Under the pieces are notes generated by a model. It did not search any database. It was not told the origin of the DNA and was given only the letters and a program-made list of their open reading frames with translations. The translations under genes and the position numbers were made by a program. From positions 19,707 to 83,706 of the forward strand of contig JAQGOE010000257.1 of the NCBI GenBank assembly GCA_028293725.1: a stretch of DNA of 64,000 nucleotides. The letters run 5' to 3'. Positions 32,901-41,726 of this stretch are shown piece after piece; the stretch's first letter is position 1; each line of letters starts with the position of its first letter. Source of the DNA: Gammaproteobacteria bacterium (GTDB lineage Bacteria > Pseudomonadota > Gammaproteobacteria > Steroidobacterales > Steroidobacteraceae).

Positions 32901-33131
32901 GATCCGCGCGACGGTCTTCCAGTTGATCGGCTCGATGTAGATGGCGTCCGCCATCTCCGGGTCGGTCATGATCGTGGCGGGATTGGAGTTCACCAGGATG
33001 ACGCGGTAGCCCTCCTCGCGGAGCGCCTTGCACGCCTGTGCGCCGGAGTAATCGAACTCGCAGGCCTGCCCGATGATGATGGGGCCGGCGCCGATGATCA
33101 GGATGCTCTCGATGTCAGTTCGTTTGGGCAT
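29904..33131 (-). CDS. carB: Carbamoyl-phosphate synthase large subunit
   Basis: Makes carbamoyl phosphate from bicarbonate, ATP and the ammonia delivered by CarA, for pyrimidines and arginine; 1075 residues. Two homologous ATP-grasp halves are visible (first [17 protein letters not shown]; second [15 protein letters not shown]), followed by the C-terminal MGS-like allosteric domain with the end [11 protein letters not shown]. The ATG at 33131 gives the standard N-terminus [16 protein letters not shown]; a GTG five codons upstream is less likely. It starts 14 bases after carA. Full length with no sign of damage. Confidence 0.97.
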   Translation of the reverse strand: MPKRTDIESILIIGAGPIIIGQACEFDYSGAQACKALREEGYRVILVNSNPATIMTDPEMADAIYIEPINWKTVARIIEKEKPDALLPTMGGQTALNTALDLVREGVLEKHGVQLIAASRAAIDMAEDRELFRNAMREIGLECPKSQIARSLEEAIAIAAENGYPVVIRPSFTMGGTGGGIAYNREELEAIVARGLEASPTSEVLIEESVIGWKEFEMEVVRDHKDNCIIVCSIENFDPMGVHTGDSITVAPALTLTDKEYQRMRDASIAVLRKIGVETGGSNVQFAVNPDDGRLLVIEMNPRVSRSSALASKATGFPIAKIAAKLAVGYTLDELKNDITGGTTPASFEPSIDYVVTKIPRFTFEKFPAANDRLTTQMKSVGEVMAIGRTFQESLQKALRGLETGLDGLTPRLSLPLTDESRDKLTYELQAPGADRLLYVADAFRAGWTLDRIHELTHIDPWFLAQVEDLLKEEARLASDGFAALTADRLRHLKRKGFSDSRLGKLVDMPERAIRSKRHELGIVPVYKRVDTCAAEFATSTAYMYSTYEEECEANPTNRRKIMILGGGPNRIGQGIEFDYCCVHAALQLREDGFETIMVNCNPETVSTDYDTSDRLYFEPLTLEDVLEILAKEKPEGVIVQFGGQTPLKLSRALEEAGAPIIGTSPDSIDVAEDRERFQELVRKLNLKQPANATARTEEQAVVLAREVGFPLVVRPSYVLGGRAMEIVFNEDDLRTYMTHAVQVSNDSPVLLDRFLDVAIEVDVDAVCDGEDVLIGGIMEHVEQAGVHSGDSGCSLPPNSLTAQVQDDLREQTRKLAKALNVVGLMNIQFAIQNGIIYVLEVNPRASRTVPFVSKATGAPLAKIAARVMTGRKLKELGATTERVPAFYSVKEAVFPFNKFPEADPILGPEMKSTGEVMGTGRTFGEAYAKAQTASGVTLPRNGVCFISVRDRDKAGAVVLARRLIEKGFEVLATEGTARTLTEAGVVCRRVNKVREGRPHIVDMIKNDEIDLIVNTTEGKQAIRESNSIRREAVYRRVTYYTTLAAGLATCEALDHLDEVEVNRLQDLHKEALRA

Positions 33132-33145
33132 AGTCGCGATGCCCA

Positions 33146-34333
33146 CTACTTGCGGGCGTTATCCTCTGCCAACTTCAGTTGCATCTGCAGACGACGCAGC
33201 ATCAGGTGGTTGAATCGTTCAAACAGCGGTTTCAGATCGTGCGGACCGGGGCTCGCTTCCGGATGTCCCTGGAAGCCGAACGCGGGCCGATCCTTGAAGG
33301 CAAGCCCCTGCAGCGTGCCATCGAACAGTGAGCGGTGGGTGGCCTTTACGTTGTCAGGCAGCGTCGTCTCGTCGACCGCGAAACCGTGATTCTGACTCGT
33401 GATGAAAACCCGCCCGGAATCGAGATCCTGCACGGGGTGGTTCGCCCCATGGTGACCGGCCTTCATCTTGACGGTCTTCGCGCCACTGGCGAGACCGAGT
33501 ATCTGGTGACCGAGGCAGATGCCGAATACGGGCAAAGGCACGGCCGGATCTGTATCGAGCAGTTCCTTCGTCGCGGTGATGGCGTAGTCGCACGGCTCCG
33601 GGTCCCCGGGGCCGTTTGAGAGAAACACGCCATCGGGCGCGAGCGCGAGGACTTCTTTGGCGGAAGTCTGTGCCGGGACCACGGTCACGCGGCAACCGAA
33701 GTCGGCCAGCAGGCGCAGGATGTTGCGTTTGATGCCGAAATCATAAGCGACCACATGGAGCCGCTGGTGCGAGCGGATTGGCAGACGGGAGGCATCGGGC
33801 CAGACCGTGCCCTCATTCCACTGGAAGCTACGCTTGGTGGTGACGACCTTCGCGAGGTCCATGCCCTTGAGGCCGGGGAACTTGCGCGCGAGTTTTACCG
33901 CCGCCGCCTGATCGACCGTCTTCTCGCCGGTCATGATGCAGCCGGCCTGCGCGCCCTTCTCCCGCAGAATCCGCGTGAGCTTGCGCGTGTCGATGTTGGC
34001 GATCGCGACGATCTTGCCTCGATCGAGAAAGTCGGTGAGCGATTCGTTGGTACGCCAATTGCTCGCGACGATCGGCAGATCGCGGATGATGAGACCGGCG
34101 GCGTAGATCTGCCCGGATTCGAGATCCTCGGGCGTGGCGCCGGTGTTACCGATGTGAGGACAGGTCAGCGTGACAATCTGACGGGCATAGGACGGGTCAG
34201 TGAGAATTTCCTGGTAGCCCGTCAATGCAGTATTGAAAACGACTTCGCCTGTGGTGTTGCCCTTCGCTCCAATTGACTGGCCGCGGAAGATCGTGCCATC
34301 CGCCAGCGCCAGTACCGCAGGTACGCCGCTCAC
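33146..34333 (-). CDS. carA: Carbamoyl-phosphate synthase small subunit
   Basis: Glutaminase subunit that supplies ammonia to CarB; 395 residues. The N-terminal domain begins [19 protein letters not shown]. The class I glutamine amidotransferase domain has the nucleophile C273 in [13 protein letters not shown] and the His-Glu pair in [13 protein letters not shown]. The start is a GTG at 34333 with AAGGGG about ten bases upstream. A promoter-like pair and a hairpin lie in the short leader. It is first in carA-carB-greA; dapB lies upstream on the same strand, separated by its own terminator hairpin. Confidence 0.96.
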   Translation of the reverse strand: MSGVPAVLALADGTIFRGQSIGAKGNTTGEVVFNTALTGYQEILTDPSYARQIVTLTCPHIGNTGATPEDLESGQIYAAGLIIRDLPIVASNWRTNESLTDFLDRGKIVAIANIDTRKLTRILREKGAQAGCIMTGEKTVDQAAAVKLARKFPGLKGMDLAKVVTTKRSFQWNEGTVWPDASRLPIRSHQRLHVVAYDFGIKRNILRLLADFGCRVTVVPAQTSAKEVLALAPDGVFLSNGPGDPEPCDYAITATKELLDTDPAVPLPVFGICLGHQILGLASGAKTVKMKAGHHGANHPVQDLDSGRVFITSQNHGFAVDETTLPDNVKATHRSLFDGTLQGLAFKDRPAFGFQGHPEASPGPHDLKPLFERFNHLMLRRLQMQLKLAEDNARK

Positions 34334-34364
34334 TTAATAATATCCCCTTCCTAATTGTCGACCG

Positions 34365-34432
34365 GCTGAAAGACGCCCAGGGGCGCTTTCAGCAGGCGCG
34401 GCTTTATTTGTGGGCAGACGATGGGACGTCAA
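34365..34432 (-). promoter_or_regulatory. carA promoter and 5' leader hairpin
   Basis: On the minus strand TTGACG (34427-34432) and AATAAA (34403-34408) are 18 bases apart. A transcript from them would start near 34396 and open at once into a stem, GCTGAAAGCGCCC (34381-34393) with GGGCGTCTTTCAGC (34365-34378), one base bulged. The hairpin ends about 15 bases before the carA ribosome site. It may be a leader control element or simply stabilise the mRNA. Confidence 0.45.
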
Positions 34433-34458
34433 GCCCTACTTACCGCGCGCGCATATAC

Positions 34459-34495
34459 AAAGCGGGAGGAGTTCTCTCGAACATCCTCCCGCCTT
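34459..34495 (-). terminator. Terminator-like hairpin downstream of dapB
   Basis: An 11-pair stem (AAGGCGGGAGG with CCTCCCGCTTT, one G-T pair) encloses an inner GTTC/GAAC stem. The T run is short and partly in the stem. It lies about 125 bases after the dapB stop and upstream of the carA promoter candidate. Confidence 0.6.
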
Positions 34496-34621
34496 GCATG
34501 GACTAACCCGCACTCGGATGGACTAAACCCGTCGGATTACGGAGAAAGTTTACGGGCGTGCGCCTGACGTGTCCACGGAAAAATCCCAGGCCTGACACCG
34601 CCTAAATCCGCAGAGTATTTT

Positions 34622-35521
34622 CTAAGTGCTTGTTTTTAAACCAAGAAAATCGCTCATAATGTAACGTCCGGGGGGCTGAGCAGCCAGCCAGAGCGCGGCC
34701 TTGACCGCACCCCGGGCAAAGATGGCCCGGTCGGTGGCCCGGTGACCCAGGGTGATTTGCTCGCCCGTACCGGCGAACAGGACGGTGTGGTCGCCAACGA
34801 TGTCGCCACCGCGGATGACCGCGTATCCGATGTCGCCACTGCGACGTTCGCCGGAACGGCTCGTAGAGATGGTCGCCGGACCTGCGGAAGCCATCGGGGC
34901 CGACGCTGTGTCCGTCGCAGACGCATGCATCGACGTAGCGCCGCCGGCCGATCCCGCGCGCCCTGCATCACCTCTCCCCTCCGCCGCCGCCTTCCCCAAC
35001 GCCAGCGCAGTCCCCGACGGCGCATCCTTCTTCATCCGGTGATGCGCCTCGACAATCTCAACGTCGAAGTCAGCGGGCAATGCCTTCGCCGCCATCCGGG
35101 TGAGCTCGAGCAACAGGGTGACACCAATACTGGTGTTAGGAGCGACCAGGAGCGGGATCTCCTTCGCCGCCTCGTCGAACACCGATGTCAGCTCCGCCGG
35201 GTAGCCCGTCGTACCGATCAACAGAGGTTTACGGGCCGCGCGACAGACCATGACGTTCGAACGCGTCGTATGCGGCTGCGAGAAGTCGATAACGATCTCG
35301 GCCCGGGCCAGAGCGGCCGCCAAGTCGTCCGTCACGGGTACGTCGAGGCGTCCGATGCCCGCCAGTTCGCCGGCGTCCTTCCCCAACGAGGCGCTGGTAG
35401 TGGACGCAACCGCCCCGCAAACACGCAACTCACCAGGGATTTCAGTCGCCGCACGAATCAACGCGCGGCCCATGCGGCCCGCGGCGCCGATGATGACGGT
35501 ATTCAGGGGGGTCGCCCCCAT
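34622..35521 (-). CDS. dapB: 4-hydroxy-tetrahydrodipicolinate reductase
   Basis: NAD(P)H-dependent reductase of lysine and diaminopimelate synthesis; 299 residues against about 270 in the family. The nucleotide-binding loop is IIGAAGRMGRAL at 10-21; the catalytic block EAHHRMKKDAPSGTAL is at 158-173; the C-terminal GDIVGDHTVLFAGTGEQITLGH is standard. The extra length is one Ala/Ser/Gly/Thr-rich stretch at about 184-221, between the catalytic helix and SGDIGYAVIRGGD. Other frames there do not restore family sequence, so it looks like an in-frame insertion. Its ATG overlaps the dnaJ stop (TGATG), so it is coupled to the chaperone operon. Confidence 0.95.
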   Translation of the reverse strand: MGATPLNTVIIGAAGRMGRALIRAATEIPGELRVCGAVASTTSASLGKDAGELAGIGRLDVPVTDDLAAALARAEIVIDFSQPHTTRSNVMVCRAARKPLLIGTTGYPAELTSVFDEAAKEIPLLVAPNTSIGVTLLLELTRMAAKALPADFDVEIVEAHHRMKKDAPSGTALALGKAAAEGRGDAGRAGSAGGATSMHASATDTASAPMASAGPATISTSRSGERRSGDIGYAVIRGGDIVGDHTVLFAGTGEQITLGHRATDRAIFARGAVKAALWLAAQPPGRYIMSDFLGLKTST

Positions 35522-36666
35522 CAGGCCGCGCCACCCGAGAAAAACCGCTTCACGCCCTCGAAGAATCCCTTCTCTCGGGGCGCATGCCGACTCGTGTCGC
35601 CCTTGAGGGTCTCATCGAGCTTACGAATGAGCTCACGCTGCTCGGCGGACAGATTCACCGGCGTTTCAATCACGACCCGGCAGAACAAATCGCCGCGCGC
35701 GCCGCCGCGAACAGGCTTCACTCCCTTATCGCGCAACCGGAAGACCCGACCCGACTGTGTTTCAGTGGGGATCTTCAACGTCACTTCGCCGTCGAGAGTG
35801 GGGACGTCGACGGTGCCACCTAGAGCGGCGGTCGCGAAACTCACCGGAACCTCGCAGCTCAGGTGCTCGCCGTCACGCTCAAATATCGCGTGTTCCTTGA
35901 CGCTGATTTCAACGTACAGGTCGCCCGGAGGACCTCCATTGCGGCCCGCTTCACCCTCAGCGCCGAGGCGGATGCGGTCACCGGTGTCGACGCCCGCCGG
36001 CACCTTCACCGAAAGCTTACGAGTACGTCGAACACGTCCCTGCCCAAGGCAGTTGTCGCACGGGTTCTTGACGATCGTGCCGCCACCGCGGCAACGCGGA
36101 CAGGTCTGCTGTAGCTGGAAGAAACCTTGCGAAATACGAACCTGTCCGGAACCCCCGCAGGTATCGCAGGCCTGCGCAGTGCTGCCCTTCGCGGCGCCAC
36201 TGCCATTGCAAATCTCGCACTCCGAGAGTTTGGGGACGTCGATTTCGACCGAGTAGCCGAAGACCGCCTGATCGAGCTCCAGCTCCAGTTCATAGCGAAG
36301 ATCCGCGCCACGAAACACCTGCGAGCGGCCTCCGCCGCCTGCGCGACGCGCGGCCCCAAAGATGTCGCCAAACACGTCGCCGAAGATATCGCTGAATGCA
36401 TCGCCGGCCGAACCGCCGCGTCCGCCGCCGCGCGAAGAGGCCTCGATGCCGGCATGACCGTGCTGGTCATAGATGGCGCGCTTCTGCGCATCGGTGAGGA
36501 CTTCGCAGGCCTCCTTGGCCTCTTTGAACAGCTCCTCCGCATCCTTGTCGTTCGGATTGCGGTCCGGATGGTGCTTCATGGCGAGGCGGCGATACGCCTT
36601 CTTGATCTCCGCCTCGGTTGCCGTTCGGGGTACGTCTAGTACCTTGTAATAATCGCGCTTAGCCAT
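35521..36666 (-). CDS. dnaJ: Chaperone protein DnaJ
   Basis: Hsp40 co-chaperone that delivers substrates to DnaK and stimulates its ATPase; 381 residues. The J domain has HPD at 33-35. A Gly/Phe-rich segment follows (about 75-120), then four CxxCxGxG-type zinc repeats beginning at [24 protein letters not shown] and CDNCLGQG, and the C-terminal substrate and dimer domains. It follows dnaK by 115 bases that contain a strong hairpin, and its stop overlaps the dapB start. Confidence 0.97.
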   Translation of the reverse strand: MAKRDYYKVLDVPRTATEAEIKKAYRRLAMKHHPDRNPNDKDAEELFKEAKEACEVLTDAQKRAIYDQHGHAGIEASSRGGGRGGSAGDAFSDIFGDVFGDIFGAARRAGGGGRSQVFRGADLRYELELELDQAVFGYSVEIDVPKLSECEICNGSGAAKGSTAQACDTCGGSGQVRISQGFFQLQQTCPRCRGGGTIVKNPCDNCLGQGRVRRTRKLSVKVPAGVDTGDRIRLGAEGEAGRNGGPPGDLYVEISVKEHAIFERDGEHLSCEVPVSFATAALGGTVDVPTLDGEVTLKIPTETQSGRVFRLRDKGVKPVRGGARGDLFCRVVIETPVNLSAEQRELIRKLDETLKGDTSRHAPREKGFFEGVKRFFSGGAA

Positions 36667-36695
36667 GCGTTAAATCAGTCGCCCGAAAACACCCG

Positions 36696-36729
36696 GGACC
36701 GGCGCTAGCCCATTGGGGCGCGCCGGTCC
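36696..36729 (-). other. Strong hairpin in the dnaK-dnaJ spacer
   Basis: A perfect 10-base stem, GGACCGGCGC at 36696-36705 with GCGCCGGTCC at 36720-36729, and a further GCCC/GGGC pairing inside. On the minus strand it is followed by CGGGTGTTTTC, too weak a T run for a good terminator. It may lower dnaJ relative to dnaK or protect the dnaK mRNA end. Confidence 0.55.
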
Positions 36730-36781
36730 GGGGTTATTACTTATCTACGGGGTCAAGAAAATCCTGACGCTTCCGCTCAGC

Positions 36782-38746
36782 TTACGAAGCTTTGCGGTCC
36801 TTGTCTTTCACTTCTTCGAACTCCGCATCGACCACATCTTCCCGGCCCGCCTGCGCGCCTGACGCACCTGCACCGGCTCCGCCGCCGGCCGCGCCACCGG
36901 GACCCGCAGCACCTTCGGGGCCGCCCGGATTCGCTGCATAGGCCTTCTGGGCGATGCTGGCCGAAGCCTGCGCGAGCGCCTCAGTCTTCTTCTCGATGAC
37001 ACCCTTGTCGTCGCCCTTGAGGGCCGTGCGCAGATCGGAGATCGCCGATTCCACCTTGGCACGCTCGCCTGCATCGACCTTGTCACCGAGATCCTTCACC
37101 GTCTTCTCAACGGTGTGAATCATGCCGTCCGCCTTGTTACGGGTGTCGACCAGTTCGCGGAAGCGCTTGTCATCCTCAGCGTGCGCCTCGGCGTCGCGCA
37201 CCATCCGCTTGATTTCCTCTTCATTCAGGCCGCTCGAGGCCTTGATGATGATCTTCTGCTCTTTCCCGCTGGCCTTGTCCTTCGCCGACACGTTCAGAAT
37301 ACCGTTCGCGTCGATGTCGAAAGACACCTCGACCTGCGGCATTCCGCGCGGCTGCGGCGGGATGTCCGTGAGATCGAACTTGCCGAGCGACTTGTTATCA
37401 GCCGCACGATCACGCTCGCCCTGCAGGACGTGGATGGTCACCGCAGTCTGATTGTCGTCAGCCGTCGAGAATGTCTGCGCCGCCTTCGTCGGGATCGTGG
37501 TGTTCTTCTCGATGAGCTTCGTCGTGATGCCACCGAGCGTCTCGATACCGAGCGACAGCGGCGTTACGTCGAGGAGCAACACATCCTTCACTTCACCGGA
37601 GAGCACGCCACCCTGAATCGCGGCGCCTACGGCAACCGCCTCATCCGGGTTCACGTCCTTGCGGGGCTCCTTGCCAAACAAGTCCTTCACATACTTCTGC
37701 ACGAGAGGCATGCGAGTCTGGCCACCGACGAGGATGACCTCGGCGATCTCGCTGGGCGAAACGCCCGCGTCCTTGAACGCGGTGCGGCACGGGGCGATGG
37801 TCTTCTGCACCAGGTCGTCCACCAGGGACTCGAGCTTCGCCCGGGTGAGTTTGATGTTGAGATGCTTCGGGCCCGAAGCGTCCGCCGTGATATACGGCAG
37901 ATTGATGTCGGTCTGCTGAGTCGAAGATAACTCGATCTTCGCCTTCTCCGCGGCCTCTTTGAGGCGCTGCATGGCGAGCGGGTCCTTACGGACGTCAACG
38001 CCCGACTCTTTCAGGAACTCATCGCCCAGGAAGTTGATGATACGGAGGTCGAAATCCTCACCACCCAGGAAGGTGTCGCCGTTCGTCGAGAGCACTTCGA
38101 ACTGCCGCTCGCCGTCTACTTCGGCGATCTCGATGATCGAGACGTCGAAGGTGCCACCACCCAGGTCGTACACCGCGATCTTGCGGTCGCCGCCCTGCTT
38201 GTCCTCACCATAGGCCAGTGCGGCCGCGGTGGGCTCATTGATGATGCGCTTCACTTCGAGGCCCGCGATGCGGCCGGCGTCCTTGGTCGCCTGGCGCTGG
38301 GAATCGTTGAAGTAGGCGGGGACAGTGATGACGGCCTCGGTGACGGTCTCACCCAGGTAGTCCTCGGCGGTCTTCTTCATCTTCATGAGGACGCGCGCGG
38401 AGATCTCCTGCGGGGCCATTTTCTTGCCCTGCACTTCGACCCAGGCATCGCCGTTGTCGGCCTTCGCGATCTTGTACGGGACCATCTTGGCGTCCCGCTG
38501 CACCACCTCGTCCTCGAACTTGCGTCCGATGAGGCGCTTGATGGCGAACAAGGTGTTCTGCGGATTCGTCACAGCCTGCCGCTTGGCGGGCTGGCCGACC
38601 AGCACCTCGTTATCCTTGGTGAACGCGACGATCGAGGGGGTCGTCCGATCGCCCTCACTGTTCTCGATCACACGGGGCTTACCGCCCTCCATGATGGCCA
38701 CGCACGAATTCGTCGTGCCGAGGTCAATGCCGATTACCTTTGCCAT
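36782..38746 (-). CDS. dnaK: Chaperone protein DnaK (Hsp70)
   Basis: ATP-dependent Hsp70 chaperone; 654 residues. The nucleotide-binding domain opens [18 protein letters not shown] and includes [12 protein letters not shown] and the hinge-side [11 protein letters not shown]; the linker [17 protein letters not shown] leads into the substrate domain. The C-terminal tail is Gly/Ala-rich and ends in an EEVKD-type motif ([12 protein letters not shown]), which binds partners. It follows grpE by 120 bases that hold a sigma-32-type promoter. Confidence 0.98.
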   Translation of the reverse strand: MAKVIGIDLGTTNSCVAIMEGGKPRVIENSEGDRTTPSIVAFTKDNEVLVGQPAKRQAVTNPQNTLFAIKRLIGRKFEDEVVQRDAKMVPYKIAKADNGDAWVEVQGKKMAPQEISARVLMKMKKTAEDYLGETVTEAVITVPAYFNDSQRQATKDAGRIAGLEVKRIINEPTAAALAYGEDKQGGDRKIAVYDLGGGTFDVSIIEIAEVDGERQFEVLSTNGDTFLGGEDFDLRIINFLGDEFLKESGVDVRKDPLAMQRLKEAAEKAKIELSSTQQTDINLPYITADASGPKHLNIKLTRAKLESLVDDLVQKTIAPCRTAFKDAGVSPSEIAEVILVGGQTRMPLVQKYVKDLFGKEPRKDVNPDEAVAVGAAIQGGVLSGEVKDVLLLDVTPLSLGIETLGGITTKLIEKNTTIPTKAAQTFSTADDNQTAVTIHVLQGERDRAADNKSLGKFDLTDIPPQPRGMPQVEVSFDIDANGILNVSAKDKASGKEQKIIIKASSGLNEEEIKRMVRDAEAHAEDDKRFRELVDTRNKADGMIHTVEKTVKDLGDKVDAGERAKVESAISDLRTALKGDDKGVIEKKTEALAQASASIAQKAYAANPGGPEGAAGPGGAAGGGAGAGASGAQAGREDVVDAEFEEVKDKDRKAS

Positions 38747-38802
38747 AGGGGTGTCTCCGCCAACAATCTTTTCTATCTAAATGGGTACGCTCTGGCTGCT
38801 CT

Positions 38803-38831
38803 TTTTGGGGAGCCTGCTGAGCGGATTCAAG
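38803..38831 (-). promoter_or_regulatory. Sigma-32 heat-shock promoter of dnaK
   Basis: On the minus strand CTTGAAT (38825-38831) and CCCCAAAA (38803-38810) are 14 bases apart, close to the sigma-32 consensus CTTGAAA and CCCCATNT with the right spacing. It lies about 55 bases upstream of the dnaK ATG. Confidence 0.7.
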
Positions 38832-38866
38832 GCCGCAGTACCGCGGCCGTCTGTCAATCCTCAGCT

Positions 38867-39418
38867 TCAGGGCGCCTTGGCCACAATGACCCGGGCCGGC
38901 CGTAGCAGCCGCCCATTGATCTCATAGCCCGGCTGCACCACCTGCAGCACCGAGTTCGGCTCGGCCGTATTCGACGGCTGAGCCATCATCGCCTCGTGGC
39001 GCGCCGGATCGAAGGGCTCGCCTACCGGGTTGATGGTTACGATGCCGATCTTTTCCAGGGCCTTGGCGAGGAGCTGCAGCGTGGCGTCCTGGCCCTGCTT
39101 GAGGCTACGGACGTCGGCCTTCTCGGCGTTCTGCACGGCGAGCTCGAGGCTGTCCCTGACTGGCAGCAGCTCCGCGGCAAACTTCTCGAGGCCGTAGCGG
39201 TTGGCCGCTTCGATGTCCTTTTGCGCCCGCTTACGGACGTTATCGAGATCAGCAACCGCCCGCAGGTACTGCCCCCAGTGATTTTTCGCTCGCTCCTCGG
39301 CCTCGCCAAGAGCCAGCTGCAAACGCTCGAGCTCGACCAGCTGGGACGCCGTCTCGGGCAGCACCGCGGTCTGTTCGCCTGCAGATTGCCGGTCGCCCCC
39401 GGCCTCATCCGTATTCAT
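38867..39418 (-). CDS. grpE: Nucleotide exchange factor GrpE
   Basis: Dimeric exchange factor that releases ADP from DnaK; 183 residues. The N-terminal 35 residues are acidic and variable, the long coiled coil spans about 30-90 (ENAEERAKNHWG-type helix, RAVADLDNVRKRAQKDIEAA), and the C-terminal beta domain holds NPVGEPFDPARHEAM and the end VVQPGYEINGRLLRPARVIVAK. The ATG at 39418 has GGAG at the right distance. It lies between hrcA and dnaK. Confidence 0.97.
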   Translation of the reverse strand: MNTDEAGGDRQSAGEQTAVLPETASQLVELERLQLALGEAEERAKNHWGQYLRAVADLDNVRKRAQKDIEAANRYGLEKFAAELLPVRDSLELAVQNAEKADVRSLKQGQDATLQLLAKALEKIGIVTINPVGEPFDPARHEAMMAQPSNTAEPNSVLQVVQPGYEINGRLLRPARVIVAKAP

Positions 39419-39550
39419 TCAAAAATCTCCAATTGATGTAATTTTAGGCCTACGGCCACTTTCCTCGGGGTCGAAGCAACCCCGTACATCTAGCGGCGCT
39501 GCGCGCCGGGTGGAAAAGATCCCTAGTTTAGCTTCGTCGGTCGGTGGGGC

Positions 39551-40615
39551 TCAGCGGCGCGAATTCAAGGCGGCGCCGAGAAGTTTCGCCGTCATGTCGA
39601 CGATGGGAATGACACGCTCGTAGGCCATACGCGTAGGTCCAATGACCCCCAGCACGCCCACGACCGAGTCCCCGGCCGCGTACGGCGCCGTCACTACACT
39701 GCAATCATCGAGAATCTGATAGCCGGATTCGTGCCCGATGAAGATCTGCACACCCTCGGCCTTGAGACTCTGGTCGAGCAGGTGCAAAAAATCACGCTTC
39801 TCGTTGAACGCCTCGAACAGGCGGCGCAGCTTCTCGACGTTCGTGAGCTCGGCCATCCCCATGAGATTGGTCTCGCCCTTGATCACATACTCGAGCCGGT
39901 CATCCTCCTCGCCGGACTCGAACACGTGTTGCGCCACTGAAATGGCATCCAGCATGACCTGGTTCAAGTGGGCCTGCGTCTCGCTCAGCTGCCGCAGAAT
40001 CTCCTGCCGGGCCTGTGCCAGGCCGCGGCCGCGGAACTGGTCGTTGAGGAAGTTCGAGGCGCGCTTGAGCTCATCCGGGGAGAAATGGCGCTCGAGCTGG
40101 ATGATGCGGTTCTGCACTTCGCGATCGTTGAATACGAGCACGACCAGCACACGGTTTTCGGCGAGTGTGACGAACTCGATCTGTGTGATCGAAGCCTGTT
40201 GGCTCCGGGGCAGTGTCACGACTCCGGCGAGCCGTGTGATGCTCGAGAGGAACTGTGAGGCGGTCGCGATGAGTTCTTTGGAGGAATTGTCGCGGTTGGT
40301 ATCGAACTGGCGCCGCATCTCGGCGGTCGCGGCCTCATCGAGAGGCTGCACGTGCAGCAGTGTGTCGACAAAAAAGCGATAACCCTTGTCCGTAGGGATA
40401 CGTCCCGCGGAGGTATGCGGGGACGATACGAAACCGAGCTCCTCGAGATCGGCCATCACGTTGCGGATGGTGGCGGAGCTCAGCTGCAGCCCCGACTCGC
40501 GCGACAGCGCACGGGAACCGACAGGCTGGCCGTCCCGGATGTAGGTTTCTATGAGGATCCGCAGAAGGTGTTGAGCTCGCTCGCTCAGCGCTTCTTCCCG
40601 ACTTTCGTGCGCCAT
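39551..40615 (-). CDS. hrcA: Heat-inducible transcription repressor HrcA
   Basis: Repressor that binds CIRCE operators and responds to GroEL availability; 354 residues from the ATG at 40615. The N-terminal winged helix has SERAQHLLRILIETYIRDGQ and LQLSSATIRNVMADLEELGF, followed by SPHTSAGRIPTDKGYRFFVD. The rest is the GAF-like dimer domain, ending PTRMAYERVIPIVDMTAKLL. Two upstream in-frame starts exist but add no family sequence. It heads hrcA-grpE-dnaK-dnaJ, yet no CIRCE repeat is visible upstream of any of these genes. Confidence 0.95.
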   Translation of the reverse strand: MAHESREEALSERAQHLLRILIETYIRDGQPVGSRALSRESGLQLSSATIRNVMADLEELGFVSSPHTSAGRIPTDKGYRFFVDTLLHVQPLDEAATAEMRRQFDTNRDNSSKELIATASQFLSSITRLAGVVTLPRSQQASITQIEFVTLAENRVLVVLVFNDREVQNRIIQLERHFSPDELKRASNFLNDQFRGRGLAQARQEILRQLSETQAHLNQVMLDAISVAQHVFESGEEDDRLEYVIKGETNLMGMAELTNVEKLRRLFEAFNEKRDFLHLLDQSLKAEGVQIFIGHESGYQILDDCSVVTAPYAAGDSVVGVLGVIGPTRMAYERVIPIVDMTAKLLGAALNSRR

Positions 40616-40733
40616 ACTCACCATGCATACCACCCTGAGGTGCACAATGCACATAGCGGCGTAAAAAAGCCAGTGACGGCGGTTGGCGCCACCTGATGGC
40701 CCCAGTCACGGCCCACGTGCTAAAAAGGCGCCG

Positions 40734-40758
40734 CCTCGCAAGACCGTGAGGTTTTAAT
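40734..40758 (+). promoter_or_regulatory. Hairpin with T run and -10-like box before nadK
   Basis: CCTCGC (40734-40739) can pair with GTGAGG (40746-40751, one G-T pair), followed directly by TTTT. TTTAAT at 40753-40758 could also be a -10 box, 11 bases before the nadK ATG. The two readings compete; neither is strong. Confidence 0.3.
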
Positions 40759-40769
40759 CGAGATTCCCG

Positions 40770-41657
40770 ATGACCTTCCCCGTCCGTGCATGTGCATTGG
40801 TCGGCAGATTTGTGGATCCGCGGGTCGCGGAATCCGTGAACGCGCTGCTCGCCCATCTCAAAGAGCGCCAGATTCAGGTCCTGGTGAGCGAAGACGCTGT
40901 TTTCGCCACCGAAGTGAGCGGCGTGGTACGGGTGCCCGAGAGCGAGATCGGGAAGCGCATCGACCTGATAATCGCAATCGGGGGCGACGGCACGCTGCTC
41001 TACGCCGCAGGGCTCGTCGCCCGAGACAGGGTCCCTCTGCTTGGGATAAACCGTGGGCGCCTGGGGTTTCTGACCGACGTCCTCCCGCAGGACATGATCG
41101 GCTGCGTCGACGAAGCTATCGACGGGCGTCTGGAGGCCGACGAGCGGCCCCTCCTGGCCGCCTGCCTTTATAAGACAAACGGCACTACCGCTGAGGGCCT
41201 GGCCCTCAACGACGTCGTTATGCAAAAGCTGACCACCGGTCGAATGCTCGATTTTGAGACGCGGGTCAACGGGAGATATGTCAACACGCACGCCGGCGAC
41301 GGTATTATTGTATCGACCGCAACCGGGTCGACCGCATACACGTTGTCCTGTGGCGGACCGATCATCGAGCCACAGCTCGATGTCATGGTGATGGCGCCGA
41401 TCTGCCCTCACACACTGTCCGACCGCCCCATCGTGGTGTCGGGACGCTCGGTGGTCGAAGTGGAGCTGCTCGAATATCCGGAGACGCGCGCGGAACTCAC
41501 GTGCGACGGCCGGGTGTTTGGCTGCATCGAGCAAGGCGATCGACTGCAGGTGAAGGCGGCCAATGAGCGCATCACGCTGCTGCACCCGCCCGGTCACGAC
41601 TATTACAGGTTGTTGCGTTCGAAGCTTCATTGGGGACGCGGTAGCGTTGAGCGTTGA
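40770..41657 (+). CDS. nadK: NAD kinase
   Basis: Phosphorylates NAD to NADP; 295 residues, cytoplasmic. Family motifs are IIAIGGDGTLLYAAGL near 69-84 with the catalytic aspartate, GINRGRLGFLTDV, LNDVVMQKLTTGRMLDFE and TATGSTAYTLSCGGPIIEP. The ATG at 40770 begins MTFPVRACALVGR, the normal first strand; no ribosome site precedes it. It is divergent from hrcA and followed 69 bases later by recN, a conserved order. Confidence 0.97.
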   Translation: MTFPVRACALVGRFVDPRVAESVNALLAHLKERQIQVLVSEDAVFATEVSGVVRVPESEIGKRIDLIIAIGGDGTLLYAAGLVARDRVPLLGINRGRLGFLTDVLPQDMIGCVDEAIDGRLEADERPLLAACLYKTNGTTAEGLALNDVVMQKLTTGRMLDFETRVNGRYVNTHAGDGIIVSTATGSTAYTLSCGGPIIEPQLDVMVMAPICPHTLSDRPIVVSGRSVVEVELLEYPETRAELTCDGRVFGCIEQGDRLQVKAANERITLLHPPGHDYYRLLRSKLHWGRGSVER

Positions 41658-41726
41658 CGGGAGCCGGTCTGAAGGGCTCCGGCAGCGCTCGGGCCGACCG
41701 TATCCTCAGGAGCGCTGAAGGAAGCC

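Noticed and set aside
41658..41726. LexA box upstream of recN
   Set aside because: No CTGT-N8-ACAG or close variant is present in the gap; only a short GGAGCC/GGCTCC hairpin is.
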